Below the pieces are notes generated by a model. It saw only the letters and a program-made list of their open reading frames with translations, was not told where the DNA came from and did no database searches. Positions 53,939 to 62,898 of a stretch of DNA of 64,000 nt are shown here, piece by piece; position 1 is the first letter of the stretch; the number at the start of each line of letters is the position of its first letter. Source of the stretch: a bacterium (GTDB lineage: Bacteria > Elusimicrobiota > Elusimicrobia > Elusimicrobiales > UBA9959); NCBI GenBank assembly GCA_021811315.1, contig JAJZPF010000006.1, positions 37,314 through 101,313 of the forward strand, written 5' to 3'. The translations under genes and the position numbers were made by a program.

Positions 53939-54480
53939 TTTCTTACCGGTACGCTCTGTATATGTATCTGGTCGGTGATAGGGGCCAGCTGCCCGTCGGC
54001 GGTTTTGCGGGCCGTTCCCCAGAGATCGTCGCCCCGCTTCCAGCGGCGGACCATCTCCGCCCTCGTGCTGAAGATCGCCTCGTAGTCCAGCGAATGCCAG
54101 AGGGCTTTTTTGGGCTTCGTGGGGCAGGACTCTTCGCAGAGCCCGCAAAAATTGCAGCGGCCGTAATCGATGGTATACCACTCTATTTTGGGTTTGGCCG
54201 GCGGGACCGCGGGCTGGCCTTCCACGGGCGCCGGGACCGGGGCGGCCGCGGCCTTGGCGAGCGCTATGCACTTGGAGGGGCAGGCCCTCACGCACATGCC
54301 GCAGGCGATGCAGGCTTCGGCGTCATAGGCAAGCATTCCCCTGAACCTGGCATAAGGAACTATCTTCTCCGTCGGGTACTGGACGGTGATGGACGGCAGG
54401 AACAGGACTTTGAGCGTGACCCAAAGCCCTTTAAGGGTATTCCAGGAAGCGTCGAACACGAAAGCTATATAGTTCTTCAT
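53935..54480 (-). CDS. nuoI: NADH-quinone oxidoreductase subunit I (2x[4Fe-4S])
   Basis: A peripheral-arm subunit of 181 residues with two ferredoxin-type clusters (N6a/N6b). These are CIACGMCVRACP (C57, C60, C63, C67) and CNFCGLCEESCP (C109, C112, C115, C119). An Ala/Pro-rich insert (about 77-97) lies between the clusters. The N-terminal amphipathic segment GLWVTLKVLFLPSITVQYPTEK binds the membrane arm. The start overlaps the nuoH stop by 4 bp. Confidence 0.96.
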   Translation of the reverse strand: MKNYIAFVFDASWNTLKGLWVTLKVLFLPSITVQYPTEKIVPYARFRGMLAYDAEACIACGMCVRACPSKCIALAKAAAAPVPAPVEGQPAVPPAKPKIEWYTIDYGRCNFCGLCEESCPTKPKKALWHSLDYEAIFSTRAEMVRRWKRGDDLWGTARKTADGQLAPITDQIHIQSVPVRK

Positions 54481-55751
54481 GATAAAAGCCAGATAAGAAC
54501 GCCGCCGGCAGCGATATTGAGCAGGCTGACGGGGAGCAGGAATTTCCAGTTAAAATCCATGAGCCGGTCCACGCGGAAGCGCGGGAAGGTCCACCTGAAC
54601 CAGAGGAAGCAGAACATCAGGATCAGGGTCTTGGAGAGGAACCAGGCCCAGCTGGGCAGGAAGTCCAGGAAGGGCAGGGGAGCCGCGCCGCCGCCGAAGA
54701 AGAACGAGGACATCAGCAGGCAGGAAAGAAGGACGTAGGCGAACTCGCTCAGGAAGAAAAGGGCGAATTTCATGCCGGAGTATTCGGTGTTGAAGCCGGC
54801 CACAAGCTCCGATTCCGCTTCGGGGATGTCGAAGGGGACGCGGTTGGTCTCGGCGACCGAAGCGATGAGGAAAACTATGAAAGCGACCTGCCCGACGACC
54901 GGGTAGAAAATGAACCAGCGGGGAACTATCCCCCCCCAGTAACCCGCCTGGAAACCGGCGATATCGGCGATATTCAGCGTGCCGGCCAGCATTATCACGG
55001 GGAGGACGGCGAAAGTGCGCGGCAGCTCGTAGGAGACCAGCTGCGCGGCCGAGCGAAGGCCGCCGAGGAGAGAGAATTTATTGCCGCTGGACCAGCCGGC
55101 CATGATTATCCCCATCACGGAAACGCCGCCCACCGCGAAAACATAGACGGTGCCGATATCGATATTGGCGTAGATAAGATCTTTGCCGAAAGGTACCGGG
55201 GCGAAGACCAGAATGGCCGGGATCAGGACGACCACGGGGGCCAGCCAGTGCACTACCTTGTCGGCGCAATCGGGAACTATGTCCTCTTTAAGGAAAAGCT
55301 TGATGCCGTCCGCCAGGGTCTGCAGGGCGCCGTGCCACCAGCCCACGTACATCGGGCCCATGCGGGACTGGATATGCGCGGAGATCTTCCGCTCCCACCA
55401 GACCGCGAACAGCGCGTTAAGAGCCGGGGCGAGCAGGACGAAAACGCCTTTTATGAAAGTCCAGACGACGGCTATCCAAAAAGCGGGGACGCCGTAGGAG
55501 AGAGCGAACTGTTCGGCCAGGGTGTAGATAGGCGCGAGCCTGGGACCGATCTCGCCGATGAACCAGGCTACGCCGGCGATGCCGAGGATCAGCCCGGCCA
55601 GCACCGCTGCGCCGCGCCTGTAAGTAGGCAGGCTCCACGGGCTTTTCCACATGTCGGTGGGCCAGTAGCGGGTTTCCGGCATGAGCAGCCTGCCGTTGGC
55701 GTGGTTGAAGACGGGCTCTAAAACTTTGGGCTGTATCGTTTCTTCGGTCAT
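54477..55751 (-). CDS. nuoH: NADH-quinone oxidoreductase subunit H, with N-terminal extension
   Basis: A protein of 424 residues, longer than the usual 320-340. The extra N-terminal 90 residues include one additional hydrophobic segment (about 47-68). The core has WWERKISAHIQSRMGPMYVGWWHGALQTLADGIKLFLKED (key E-R-K-x..Q-x-R-x-G-P and D-x-x-K), NIDIGTVYVFAVGGVSVMGIIMAGWSSGNKFSLLGGLRSAAQLVSYELP (key G-x-x-S-x-x-K..G-x-x-R) and AETNRVPFDIPEAESELVAGFNTEYSGMKF. It forms the quinone channel. nuoD ends 12 bp upstream, with no nuoE, F or G between them. Confidence 0.95.
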   Translation of the reverse strand: MTEETIQPKVLEPVFNHANGRLLMPETRYWPTDMWKSPWSLPTYRRGAAVLAGLILGIAGVAWFIGEIGPRLAPIYTLAEQFALSYGVPAFWIAVVWTFIKGVFVLLAPALNALFAVWWERKISAHIQSRMGPMYVGWWHGALQTLADGIKLFLKEDIVPDCADKVVHWLAPVVVLIPAILVFAPVPFGKDLIYANIDIGTVYVFAVGGVSVMGIIMAGWSSGNKFSLLGGLRSAAQLVSYELPRTFAVLPVIMLAGTLNIADIAGFQAGYWGGIVPRWFIFYPVVGQVAFIVFLIASVAETNRVPFDIPEAESELVAGFNTEYSGMKFALFFLSEFAYVLLSCLLMSSFFFGGGAAPLPFLDFLPSWAWFLSKTLILMFCFLWFRWTFPRFRVDRLMDFNWKFLLPVSLLNIAAGGVLIWLLS

Positions 55752-55763
55752 GATCTTTGAAAA

Positions 55764-56906
55764 CTATCTGTCGACTTCGCCGAGGACTATGTCCAGGGAA
55801 CCCAGTATGGCGACCACGTCGGCGATCTTGCAGCCGACCAGTATTTCCTGCAGTATGGCCACGTTGATGAAAGAGGGGCCGCGCACGTGCATGCGGTAGG
55901 GGTTGAAGCCGCCGTCGGAAACGGCGAAGAAGCCGAGGTCGCCGCGGGAAGCTTCGACGTGGGCGTAGGCCTGGCCGGCGGGCGCCTTGAACATCTTGGG
56001 CACGCCTTTGGCCATCACTTCGCCGGGGTTCAGCTCGGCGCCGGCGAGCGCGTCGAGGCACTGAAAAGCGATCTCCACGGACTGCTCCATTTCTTTCATC
56101 CTGCAGTAGTAGCGGTCCAGGCAGTCCCCGTTCTTGCCGACGGGAACAGTGAAATTCAGTTTATCGTAGACGCAGTAGGGCTCGGCCTTGCGGACGTCGT
56201 AGCTTACGCCGCTGCCCCGGAGCGTGGGCCCGGAAAGGCCCCAGGAAACGGCCCGGTCGGCGCCGATGATCCCCACGCCCTCCGTCCTGCTCCTGAAAAT
56301 AGGGTTGCCGCTAAGCAGGGTGTCGTAATCCTTCAGCATGGGCTTGAAGAAATTCAGGAATTCCCGGCATTTCTCCGTCCAGCCCGCGGGCAGGTCGGCG
56401 GCCACGCCGCCTACGCGCACGTAGGAGTGCAGCAGGCGCCCGCCGCAGAGCATCTCAAAAAGGTCCATGATCATTTCCCTTTCGCGGAAAGCGTAAAGGA
56501 AAGGGGTGAAAGCGCCCATGTCGACGCCGAAAGTCCCGAAGAAAACGAGGTGGCTGGCTATCCTGTTCAGCTCGGCGGCGAGGACCCTGATATACTGGGC
56601 CCGCAGCGGCGCCTGTATCCCGGCCAGCTTCTCGACGGCCAGGCAGTAGCCCAGGTTATTGTGCGTGGCGGAAATGTAGTCGAGCCGGTCGGTGAGGATC
56701 AGGCCCTGGGAATAAGTCCTGGCCTCGAAAAGTTTTTCCATGCCGCGGTGGAGGAAGCCTACGTCGGGGTCCCCCTTCATCACGACTTCGCCTTCCACGG
56801 TCAGGGCTATCCTGAGCACGCCGTGCGTGCTCGGGTGCTGGGGCCCGAAGTTGATGAACATCTGGTCGGCTTTCAAGTCGGCTGGCGCGTGAGCGTGCTT
56901 GGTCAT
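55764..56906 (-). CDS. nuoD: NADH-quinone oxidoreductase subunit D (49-kDa type)
   Basis: I favour the ATG at 56904-56906 (MTKHAHAPADL), one base after the nuoC stop, giving 380 residues; an in-frame ATG at 56930 would overlap nuoC by 23 bp. Hydrogenase-like large-subunit fold: NFGPQHPSTHGVLRI with the quinone-site histidines, RGMEKLFEARTYSQGL, SHLVFFGTFGVDMGA, RVGGVAADLPAGW and a C-terminal GSLDIVLGEVDR. It makes the quinone pocket with NuoB and is a separate gene from NuoC here. Confidence 0.95.
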   Translation of the reverse strand: MTKHAHAPADLKADQMFINFGPQHPSTHGVLRIALTVEGEVVMKGDPDVGFLHRGMEKLFEARTYSQGLILTDRLDYISATHNNLGYCLAVEKLAGIQAPLRAQYIRVLAAELNRIASHLVFFGTFGVDMGAFTPFLYAFREREMIMDLFEMLCGGRLLHSYVRVGGVAADLPAGWTEKCREFLNFFKPMLKDYDTLLSGNPIFRSRTEGVGIIGADRAVSWGLSGPTLRGSGVSYDVRKAEPYCVYDKLNFTVPVGKNGDCLDRYYCRMKEMEQSVEIAFQCLDALAGAELNPGEVMAKGVPKMFKAPAGQAYAHVEASRGDLGFFAVSDGGFNPYRMHVRGPSFINVAILQEILVGCKIADVVAILGSLDIVLGEVDR

Positions 56907-56907
56907 G

Positions 56908-57441
56908 TTAATCGAATTTGTCGGCGACATGCTCGTAATCTTTCCTTAAGGGGTGCCCCTGCTGGTCGTCCTGGGTCAGTATCCTCTTCAGGTTAGGGTG
57001 GCCTTCGAATTTTATCCCGTACATATCGTAAACTTCCCGCTCCTGCCAGTCGGAGGCCATGAAGATGCCGTAAAGGCTGGGCACGGCCGCCTCTTTCCTG
57101 GGCAGTTCGCAGCGCAGGCAGAGCCGCATCCCGGTGGAAAGGGCGCTGACGATATAGACGACTTCAAAAACGTCTTTGGCCGTCGCCGACGGCGCGCCGG
57201 CAGCGGCGGGGGTCACGGCCGGGGACTGCGGGTAGCCTTTAGGATTGCCGGGGCCGGACCAGTCGGTGGCGGTCACCATGTCGAGGTAGTTGAAGGAGAA
57301 CTTGGAATGGAGCCGCTCGAAGACCGCGCGCACGGATCCCGCCGGCACGGTCCAGGTGGGATAGTCCTTCAACGGGGCTTCCGACTTTACGAGGCCGGGG
57401 AAAGAGGCCTGCAGCTTGGCTAAAATTTCATCGGCGGTCAT
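56908..57441 (-). CDS. nuoC: NADH-quinone oxidoreductase subunit C (30-kDa type)
   Basis: A protein of 177 residues with the family signature [27 protein letters not shown] (key E-R-E-x-x-D-x-x-G-I-x-F-x-G-H-P-x-L-x-R-I). The segment [14 protein letters not shown] is also typical. Between them is a short insert rich in Pro, Ala and Gly (about 70-90). The start overlaps the nuoB TGA by 1 bp beyond the shared ATGA. Confidence 0.93.
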   Translation of the reverse strand: MTADEILAKLQASFPGLVKSEAPLKDYPTWTVPAGSVRAVFERLHSKFSFNYLDMVTATDWSGPGNPKGYPQSPAVTPAAAGAPSATAKDVFEVVYIVSALSTGMRLCLRCELPRKEAAVPSLYGIFMASDWQEREVYDMYGIKFEGHPNLKRILTQDDQQGHPLRKDYEHVADKFD

Positions 57442-57986
57442 CAGGTTAATTTCCTCGAGCCTGTCCCCTGGAGAGGGGTCGCGCCATGGCCGCCCTTCAC
57501 CGTCATCTTCCGCATCTTCTCCTGCAGCTTTATCACGGCGTACATGAGGGCTTCCGGCCTAGGCGGGCAGCCGGGCAGGTAGACGTCCACGGGGATTATT
57601 TTATCCACGCCTTTCACCACGGCGTAAGAATCGTAGAAGGGCCCGCCGCAGTTCGCGCAGCCGCCCATCGCGATGACGAACTTGGGCTCCGGCATCTGCT
57701 TGTATATCCTTATAATAGGGTCCGCCATCTTCTTGGCCACGGTGCCGGCCACGAACATCACGTCCGCCTGGCGGGGCGTAGGCCTGGGGAAGACGCCCAT
57801 CCTTTCGAAGTCGAAGCGCGAAGCGTAAGCGGCCATCATCTCGATGGCGCAGCAGGCCAGGCCGAAAGTCAGGGGCCAGACCGAGGAGGTGCGGGCCCAG
57901 TTGATAAGTTCGTCAGAGGTGGCGAGGGCTATGCCGCCGCCGGGCAGGGCTTCTATCTTGGAAAGGTTATCGAGTACTATTCCCAT
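57441..57986 (-). CDS. nuoB: NADH-quinone oxidoreductase subunit B (N2 cluster)
   Basis: I start at [10 protein letters not shown] (ATG at 57984-57986), 10 bp inside nuoA, which gives 181 residues; the longer frame reads through nuoA in another phase. The N2 [4Fe-4S] ligands are all present: the C45-C46 pair in [10 protein letters not shown]110 in MGGCANCGG and C140 in PGCPPRPE. It transfers electrons to quinone at the end of the peripheral arm. A basic C-terminal tail follows. Confidence 0.96.
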   Translation of the reverse strand: MGIVLDNLSKIEALPGGGIALATSDELINWARTSSVWPLTFGLACCAIEMMAAYASRFDFERMGVFPRPTPRQADVMFVAGTVAKKMADPIIRIYKQMPEPKFVIAMGGCANCGGPFYDSYAVVKGVDKIIPVDVYLPGCPPRPEALMYAVIKLQEKMRKMTVKGGHGATPLQGTGSRKLT

Positions 57987-58333
57987 TGCAGCGCACCCAT
58001 TTTCCAGGCGTAGGCCAGGCCGGACACCAGGATACCGAGGAAGATAGCCATCTCGACGAGGGCCGGGCCGCCCATGGAGCGGACCACTACGGCCCAGGGA
58101 AAGAGGTACAGGGCTTCCACGTCGAAGATGACGAAAAGGAGTGCGTAAGTGTAGAACCGGATATTGGTCTGCACGGTGGTCGTGCCGACGGCTTCCATGC
58201 CGCATTCGTAGGCGGTATGCTTGAACTTGTCTTTGACCTTCGGGCCGACCAGGTAGGAGGCGAACAGGGTCCCGCCGGCGAAAAGGGTGGCTATTACGAG
58301 GAGGATCAGGATTGAAGCGTAGGCTAGGAGCAT
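57977..58333 (-). CDS. nuoA: NADH-quinone oxidoreductase subunit A
   Basis: A three-helix subunit of 118 residues. It has the loop [19 protein letters not shown], which carries the conserved Y-E-C-G motif that lies close to the quinone site, and [16 protein letters not shown] in helix 2. First gene of the complex I operon, with a predicted leader of about 54 nt from the consensus promoter. Confidence 0.95.
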   Translation of the reverse strand: MLLAYASILILLVIATLFAGGTLFASYLVGPKVKDKFKHTAYECGMEAVGTTTVQTNIRFYTYALLFVIFDVEALYLFPWAVVVRSMGGPALVEMAIFLGILVSGLAYAWKMGALQWE

Positions 58334-58393
58334 AAGGTTGCAGCGCTAAAGTGCCTTCAAAACTCTTGCTTCCGAAACTACATCACGGAATTA

Positions 58394-58422
58394 ATTATAT
58401 GCAATTATTTTTTCTTTGTCAA
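58394..58422 (-). promoter_or_regulatory. Perfect sigma70 consensus promoter of the nuo operon
   Basis: On the minus strand TTGACA (58422-58417), a 17-bp AT-rich spacer (58416-58400) and TATAAT (58399-58394) match the full consensus. Transcription should start near 58387. Confidence 0.93.
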
Positions 58423-58450
58423 AATCACGGGAGGAACCGGTTTCGCGGCG

Positions 58451-58466
58451 CCGCCTCCGGAGGCGG
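58451..58466 (-). terminator. Palindrome directly after the spermidine-synthase-like gene
   Basis: The perfect palindrome CCGCCTCCGGAGGCGG abuts the stop codon at 58467-58469. It could form a stem at the transcript end, but no T-run follows until TGATTTTGAC, which already belongs to the nuo promoter. Confidence 0.45.
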
Positions 58467-60521
58467 TTAACGCCTGAGCAGCCGGTAAAGATTGCTGTAC
58501 TGGTCGGTGAAAACCAGCGTGCCGGGAGCCGGCGGCAGGGCCGCGGCGCTGCTTTTCACGAGGGGATCGCCGAGGAACTTCTCATCGCCGGAGACGAGCA
58601 TCCAGGTGGCCGCCTCGGCGCCCGCCGCTTCGTCCTTGGGGTTGTCGATAACGACCGCTTTCAGCCCGCGCTCCAGCGCTAGCCCCCGTACGAGGGGCTC
58701 CAGGTCGAGGAACCGGTTGGTAAGGTGAACAGCCAATACCCCGTCGGGCTTGAGCCTTTTGAAATAGATCGCGAAGGCTTCGCGCGTCAGAAGGTGGAGC
58801 GGGATCGCGTCGCTGGAAAAAGCGTCGATCGCAAGCAGGTCCAGCGGCTCCGGCCGGGGCGCCGCGCCGGCGGCGGTCTCCCTTTCCAGGCTGAGGCGCG
58901 CGTCCCCCATCACTACGTCCACGGCGCCGGCGGCAGCGCGGAGATAAGTGAAATACTCGCCGCTCAGGCGGAGGACCAGCGGATTGATCTCGTAGAAGGT
59001 CAGCCGGTCGGACGGCAGCGTCCACGCCGCAATCACACCCGCGCCGAGTCCCACCCCCCCCAGCCTGAGGGGCCGCCTGCGCGCGCCGGGGCCGCGGAGC
59101 GCCCGGATAGCAACGCCGAGGCCGCTTGCCCGCCCGTAATACGAAACCGGCTCGTTCCTCCGGGGATCGCCTTCGGCGAACTGGAAGCCGTGCTTGACCT
59201 GCCCGTGCATGAGCGTAAGGATCTTCGCCCCGCCGAAACTCGACTCGAACACCTGCAGCGTCCCGTAGAAATTCCTCTCCATGACGAGGAGGGACCGGGT
59301 TTCAAGCCTGTAATAGCCGTAAAGCAGGCCGGCGAAAACTATGTACAGGCAGATAGAGGCAAGCCTGGCGGCGCGGTAGGCTATAGAGACGGCCGCTTTC
59401 TCTTCGCGCAGGGCGAGCGCGAGCATAATAGAAGGGACGAGCAGCCAGAAAAGAGGGTACTCCCAAGGCCCCCTGAACAGGAGCGGGGCGGCCACGGCCA
59501 CCAGCAGTCCGCCGAAAGCGCCGCCGGCCGAGACCAGGACATAAAAGCCTGTCAGGTGTTCCGCGGCCGGTTTATGCGCGGCCAGTTCTCCGTGGCAGAC
59601 CATGCAGGCGATAAAAAGCGTGGACGAACAGACAGCTATAAGCAGGAGCGCTGGCACGGAAATATCCGCGAACAGCACATAACAGACGGCGGCGCAGGAG
59701 AAGGCCAGCGGAAGCAGCCAGGCGGCCCGGCTGTAAAAGCGCCCCCCGTCGAAACAAAGGATGAAAGAGAGGAGATAAAGGCTGAAAGGCAGGATCCACA
59801 TGAACGGGACCACGGAAACGTTCAGCGTGAGCTGGTTGGTGGTGGCGAGCAGCAGGCCCGACCCGCAGGCGGACAGGAGGAACCACAGACTCCGGGAGCG
59901 CCAGCCGGGCCCGGTCTTACCGCCGGCCGCGGCCGGCGCGGCTGGAACGGGCTGCCGGGCGGCGGGCGCTGAACGCAGAAAAGCGATCCCGCACCACCCG
60001 CAGGCGAGTACGAACGGAATATAGAGAGCGGCCCAGAGCGCGGCCTGGTTTTTAAGCGTCAGGAGCGGTTCAACAATGAAAGGATAGCTCAGCAGCGCGA
60101 GCAGGGAGCCGGCATTTGAAAGCGCGTAAAGCCTGTAAGGGGAGAGGCGCGGGCTGGCGCCCCTGAACCAGGCCTGGGCGAGAGGGCTGGTAGCCGAGAG
60201 CACCAGGTACGGGATCCCGACGTTAGCGCCAAGTATGAGGAGAATGCTCCAGGCCGGCGAACCGCCGCCGGAAGGGCTCCACGCCGCCGAAGGAAGGATC
60301 TTCAGGAAAAACAGGCTGGCGAGCAGGAGGGCTAGGTGGACGGACACCTGGGCGCGCGGGCTCAGCCTGGTGGAGATCAAATGCGCGTAGACGTAGCCGC
60401 CGAGAAGCAGGACCTGGAAGAAAAGCATGCAGGTGGTCCAGACGGCCGGGGTTCCGCCGAACCAGGGAAGGATGGCTTTGGCCAGCATAGGCTGGACCTG
60501 GAAAAGAAGAAAGGCGCCCAA
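58467..60521 (-). CDS. Multi-spanning membrane protein fused to spermidine-synthase-like domain
   Basis: About 684 residues. The N-terminal 400 residues hold 10-12 membrane helices and begin LLFQVQPMLAKAILPWFGGTPAVW (key Q-P-M-x-A-K-x-I-L-P-W-F-G-G-x-P-x-V-W), typical of a widespread family of membrane proteins fused to a SpeE-like methyltransferase-fold domain. The C-terminal part has GVGLGAGVIAAW, YEINPLVLRLSGEYFTYL, VVMGDARLSLE and DLLAIDAFSSDAIPLHLLTREAFAIYF. The polyamine-binding acid residues of real spermidine synthases are not all evident. The only standard start is TTG at 60519-60521, yet the family's conserved N-terminus continues upstream (YAVTIF), so the true start is unresolved. 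Confidence 0.82.
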   Translation of the reverse strand: MGAFLLFQVQPMLAKAILPWFGGTPAVWTTCMLFFQVLLLGGYVYAHLISTRLSPRAQVSVHLALLLASLFFLKILPSAAWSPSGGGSPAWSILLILGANVGIPYLVLSATSPLAQAWFRGASPRLSPYRLYALSNAGSLLALLSYPFIVEPLLTLKNQAALWAALYIPFVLACGWCGIAFLRSAPAARQPVPAAPAAAGGKTGPGWRSRSLWFLLSACGSGLLLATTNQLTLNVSVVPFMWILPFSLYLLSFILCFDGGRFYSRAAWLLPLAFSCAAVCYVLFADISVPALLLIAVCSSTLFIACMVCHGELAAHKPAAEHLTGFYVLVSAGGAFGGLLVAVAAPLLFRGPWEYPLFWLLVPSIMLALALREEKAAVSIAYRAARLASICLYIVFAGLLYGYYRLETRSLLVMERNFYGTLQVFESSFGGAKILTLMHGQVKHGFQFAEGDPRRNEPVSYYGRASGLGVAIRALRGPGARRRPLRLGGVGLGAGVIAAWTLPSDRLTFYEINPLVLRLSGEYFTYLRAAAGAVDVVMGDARLSLERETAAGAAPRPEPLDLLAIDAFSSDAIPLHLLTREAFAIYFKRLKPDGVLAVHLTNRFLDLEPLVRGLALERGLKAVVIDNPKDEAAGAEAATWMLVSGDEKFLGDPLVKSSAAALPPAPGTLVFTDQYSNLYRLLRR

Positions 60522-60522
60522 A

Positions 60523-60559
60523 AAAATGGTTACAGCGTACTGTACGCCGTAACCATTTT
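60523..60559 (-). terminator. Long palindrome with T7 tract over the 5' end of the spermidine-synthase-like gene
   Basis: A near-perfect 37-bp inverted repeat: AAAATGGTTAC at one end, GTAACCATTTT at the other, with GCGTAC/GTACGC inside. On the minus strand it forms a hairpin of about 16 bp followed by TTTTTTT, exactly like an intrinsic terminator. It lies 80 bp after the upstream gene's stop and immediately before the TTG start. It may end the upstream transcript or act as an attenuator. Confidence 0.72.
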
Positions 60560-60638
60560 CCCGAGGTGCGGCTGACGGGCCGCCGCCGCTGTTTTCCTGT
60601 AGTATGATTAAGTGGTTCCCTGGCGGCCGCGCCGGGCC

Positions 60639-61832
60639 TTATCTTCCCGGACCGAAGCCGGAGATTAGTTCCCGCCTCAGCGGGCCTACGCTCTCTTCGT
60701 CGAATTCCAGGGCAGGTACCGCGATTTCCCTGGGAGCGTCGCCGCCGAAAGTTCCCGAGACTATCAGGTGTTCGTAGGTCGCTATGGTTTTCTTGAAATC
60801 TTTCATCCCGAAACTGAAGATCTTGACGCTCACGCCGGCGTTCGCCTCGAGCCCGCCGTAAAGGCCCCAGTTCATTACCGGCGGCTTGAAACTGACCAGG
60901 GCGGCCTTGCTCTTAAGATAGCCGAAACCTTCGACGTAAGGCCCGGCGGTATTGTAAAAATCAAGCTTTATCTTCGGCCCGGCGTACCCTTTCAGCCAGC
61001 CGTCGGCCCCCATAAAAGTCAGGAAGCCTTTGAACGACTTCTCGTTCGTTTCGGAGATCCCGCTCCAGGAACCGTAAGCATAGCGCGTCCCGTACCTGCC
61101 TGAAAGCTTTTGATTTATATTCACTTTCACTTTACCCGCTACGCCGACGTCAAAGCCGGCCGACACGGTGACGATCGGGGTAAAGACCACCGGCCCGACT
61201 ATGACCGGGGCGAATTCGTATTCCATCAGTTTGAATTCTTTTTTGAAAGGCAGAGGGATCCTTATCGGCGTGCTTAAAAGCACGTCGAAAACCGATTTCT
61301 GGTCTATCTTGTTCGCGAAATTCAGCTCGCTTATCGAATTCCCGTCTATCTTTATGTTCCAATCGAGGCCGAGCAGGAAATTCATGCCGCCGTCCACGGC
61401 GATCCTGTCGTCGGTGGTGGCCGGGTTCCCGTCGTAGTCGTAAAGGACCACGTTATCCAGTTTTAAATTGAATTCCTTCCCCTCTCCCTTGGAACCGTCC
61501 AGGCTGAGCCCCTTGTAAAAATACTCGGCCTTTTTAAGGTCGCCCGGTTTCAGTTCCCCTTTGTAGGAGGCGTCCAAAGATTCGAAAGCCTCTTCCATGG
61601 AGGCGGGCCGCGTCTTAAGAGCTTCGCCCTGCCTGGAGACCACTTTCGAGATGCTGCCGCCGTTCTCGAGCGATATCAGGATCGCGCCTTCCTTCAGGTT
61701 CCCGGTATCCAGGAAGTTAGAAGAGACTATCTCGGCCCCCGGGCTTAATTTATAGTCGATCCTGTGATTTTCTTCAGCGCTTAAACTAAAAGGCAGAAGA
61801 CAGGCGATAAAAAGCGTATACAATTTTTTCAT
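60639..61832 (-). CDS. Exported protein of unknown function, beta-rich
   Basis: A protein of 397 residues with a signal peptide (MKKLYTLFIACLLPFSLSA, cleaved before EEN). GGAGAG lies 6 nt before the ATG. The mature part alternates short strands, with FNLKLDNVVLYDYDGNPATTDDRI (Asp/Asn-rich, possibly calcium-binding), VFTPIVTVSAGFDVGVAGKVKVNI and GLYGGLEANAGVSVKIFSFG (glycine-rich strands). This is suggestive of an outer-membrane or surface beta protein. No family was recognised. A TATAAT-like box on the minus strand lies about 20 bp upstream. Confidence 0.7.
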   Translation of the reverse strand: MKKLYTLFIACLLPFSLSAEENHRIDYKLSPGAEIVSSNFLDTGNLKEGAILISLENGGSISKVVSRQGEALKTRPASMEEAFESLDASYKGELKPGDLKKAEYFYKGLSLDGSKGEGKEFNLKLDNVVLYDYDGNPATTDDRIAVDGGMNFLLGLDWNIKIDGNSISELNFANKIDQKSVFDVLLSTPIRIPLPFKKEFKLMEYEFAPVIVGPVVFTPIVTVSAGFDVGVAGKVKVNINQKLSGRYGTRYAYGSWSGISETNEKSFKGFLTFMGADGWLKGYAGPKIKLDFYNTAGPYVEGFGYLKSKAALVSFKPPVMNWGLYGGLEANAGVSVKIFSFGMKDFKKTIATYEHLIVSGTFGGDAPREIAVPALEFDEESVGPLRRELISGFGPGR

Positions 61833-61868
61833 AATAAACTCTCCAAAGTGAAATTATACACTAACTGT

Positions 61869-62822
61869 CTAAATCCCGCTGTTAAGTTTATTTATAGCAT
61901 TGCGCATTTCCGCTATAAATTCTTTTTTGCTCGGCCCCCAGCCGGGAATTCGATAGACAATCCGATTGTTTTTGAGGAAATAAAAATCAGTTAATGCCTT
62001 AAGATCATATTGTTTCCAGTCTTCCCGCAAGCCATTCTTATTCAGATACACAAAGTATTCCAATTTTGGATTTTTCTTATTCCATTCGGCGGTTTTTGCA
62101 ATACCTGCTATCGACGAGTACACCGGGTATACAATAAGGGCATGTTTCTCAAAATAATCCTTAAGATCAGGGGTGGCTGAAATCGCGTCCATAGCCTGCT
62201 GAGCAAAATGGCATTCCGGATTCATCAGGGCGATTATTTGTTTCTTTTCATCGATGTGAGTGGAAATCAGGTTTAGGGATTTTCCATCCGGTGAAATCTT
62301 ATAGAGCCTGTACGGTTTATGAAGCACCGAGGCGTCTTCATTTATGTCGGGAACATAACCCGTCCGAATAGCGGGATATTGTTGCGCTAATTGCCTGGCC
62401 TTTGAAAAATCGCTAGACCTGAGATATATCGAGAAAAGATCGTCCACACAGGGACCCTCGAAGCATTCTCCCTCAATCCCACGGCGTTTTAGATTGTTAA
62501 AAATGCTTTCCATTTGCTGAACATACTCTTGTCCTAGCGTATAAGAAGCCATCATATAGGAGGCAAGCCATAATTCTTTCAGGACCTTATCGTCATATTT
62601 TGCAAATTCCAGCTTCTGGCCGCCGAACAATTCATTGTATTTTGCTTTAAATCTCTCAGAATGTTCTGCAGAAGTAATTTCTGATTTTATAAGTTTCTGT
62701 TTTTGCGCATCCTCATAATTCGTGAGGATTGTGCTTTTTCCGGTAATTGATTCTTGCGACTGCTGGGATTGCTGGCAACCTGAGAGGAACAAAACAGCAG
62801 CGATAGTAATAATGGAACGCAT
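61869..62822 (-). CDS. Low-GC lipoprotein, possibly thioredoxin-like
   Basis: A protein of 317 residues with a lipobox (VLFLSGC, lipidated Cys16) followed by a Gln/Ser linker. The G+C content is near 42%. The C-terminal 130 residues look like a thioredoxin-fold region: KKQIIALMNPECHFAQQAMDAI in place of the CxxC helix (a single Cys), a strand-rich middle, and RIPGWGPSKKEFIAEMRNAI, which resembles the end of TlpA/thioredoxin domains. With no CxxC pair it would not be a disulfide reductase. Family uncertain. Confidence 0.68.
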   Translation of the reverse strand: MRSIITIAAVLFLSGCQQSQQSQESITGKSTILTNYEDAQKQKLIKSEITSAEHSERFKAKYNELFGGQKLEFAKYDDKVLKELWLASYMMASYTLGQEYVQQMESIFNNLKRRGIEGECFEGPCVDDLFSIYLRSSDFSKARQLAQQYPAIRTGYVPDINEDASVLHKPYRLYKISPDGKSLNLISTHIDEKKQIIALMNPECHFAQQAMDAISATPDLKDYFEKHALIVYPVYSSIAGIAKTAEWNKKNPKLEYFVYLNKNGLREDWKQYDLKALTDFYFLKNNRIVYRIPGWGPSKKEFIAEMRNAINKLNSGI

Positions 62823-62836
62823 AGGATCAGCCTTTT

Positions 62837-62882
62837 AAAACATCGGGGGGGTCGCAATGAACTGCAAACGCCCCGATGTTTT
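62837..62882 (-). terminator. Terminator between the two low-GC exported protein genes
   Basis: Perfect 12-bp arms, AAAACATCGGGG (62837-62848) and CCCCGATGTTTT (62871-62882), with a 22-nt loop. Reading on the minus strand the stem ends in TTTT. It lies 17 bp after the stop of the gene at 62899. Confidence 0.75.
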
Positions 62883-62898
62883 TAAACCTGCTTAGGTT

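Noticed and set aside
58467..60521. True spermidine synthase
   Set aside because: The methyltransferase-fold domain is fused to 10-12 membrane helices as in a separate family of unknown function, and no polyamine genes are nearby.
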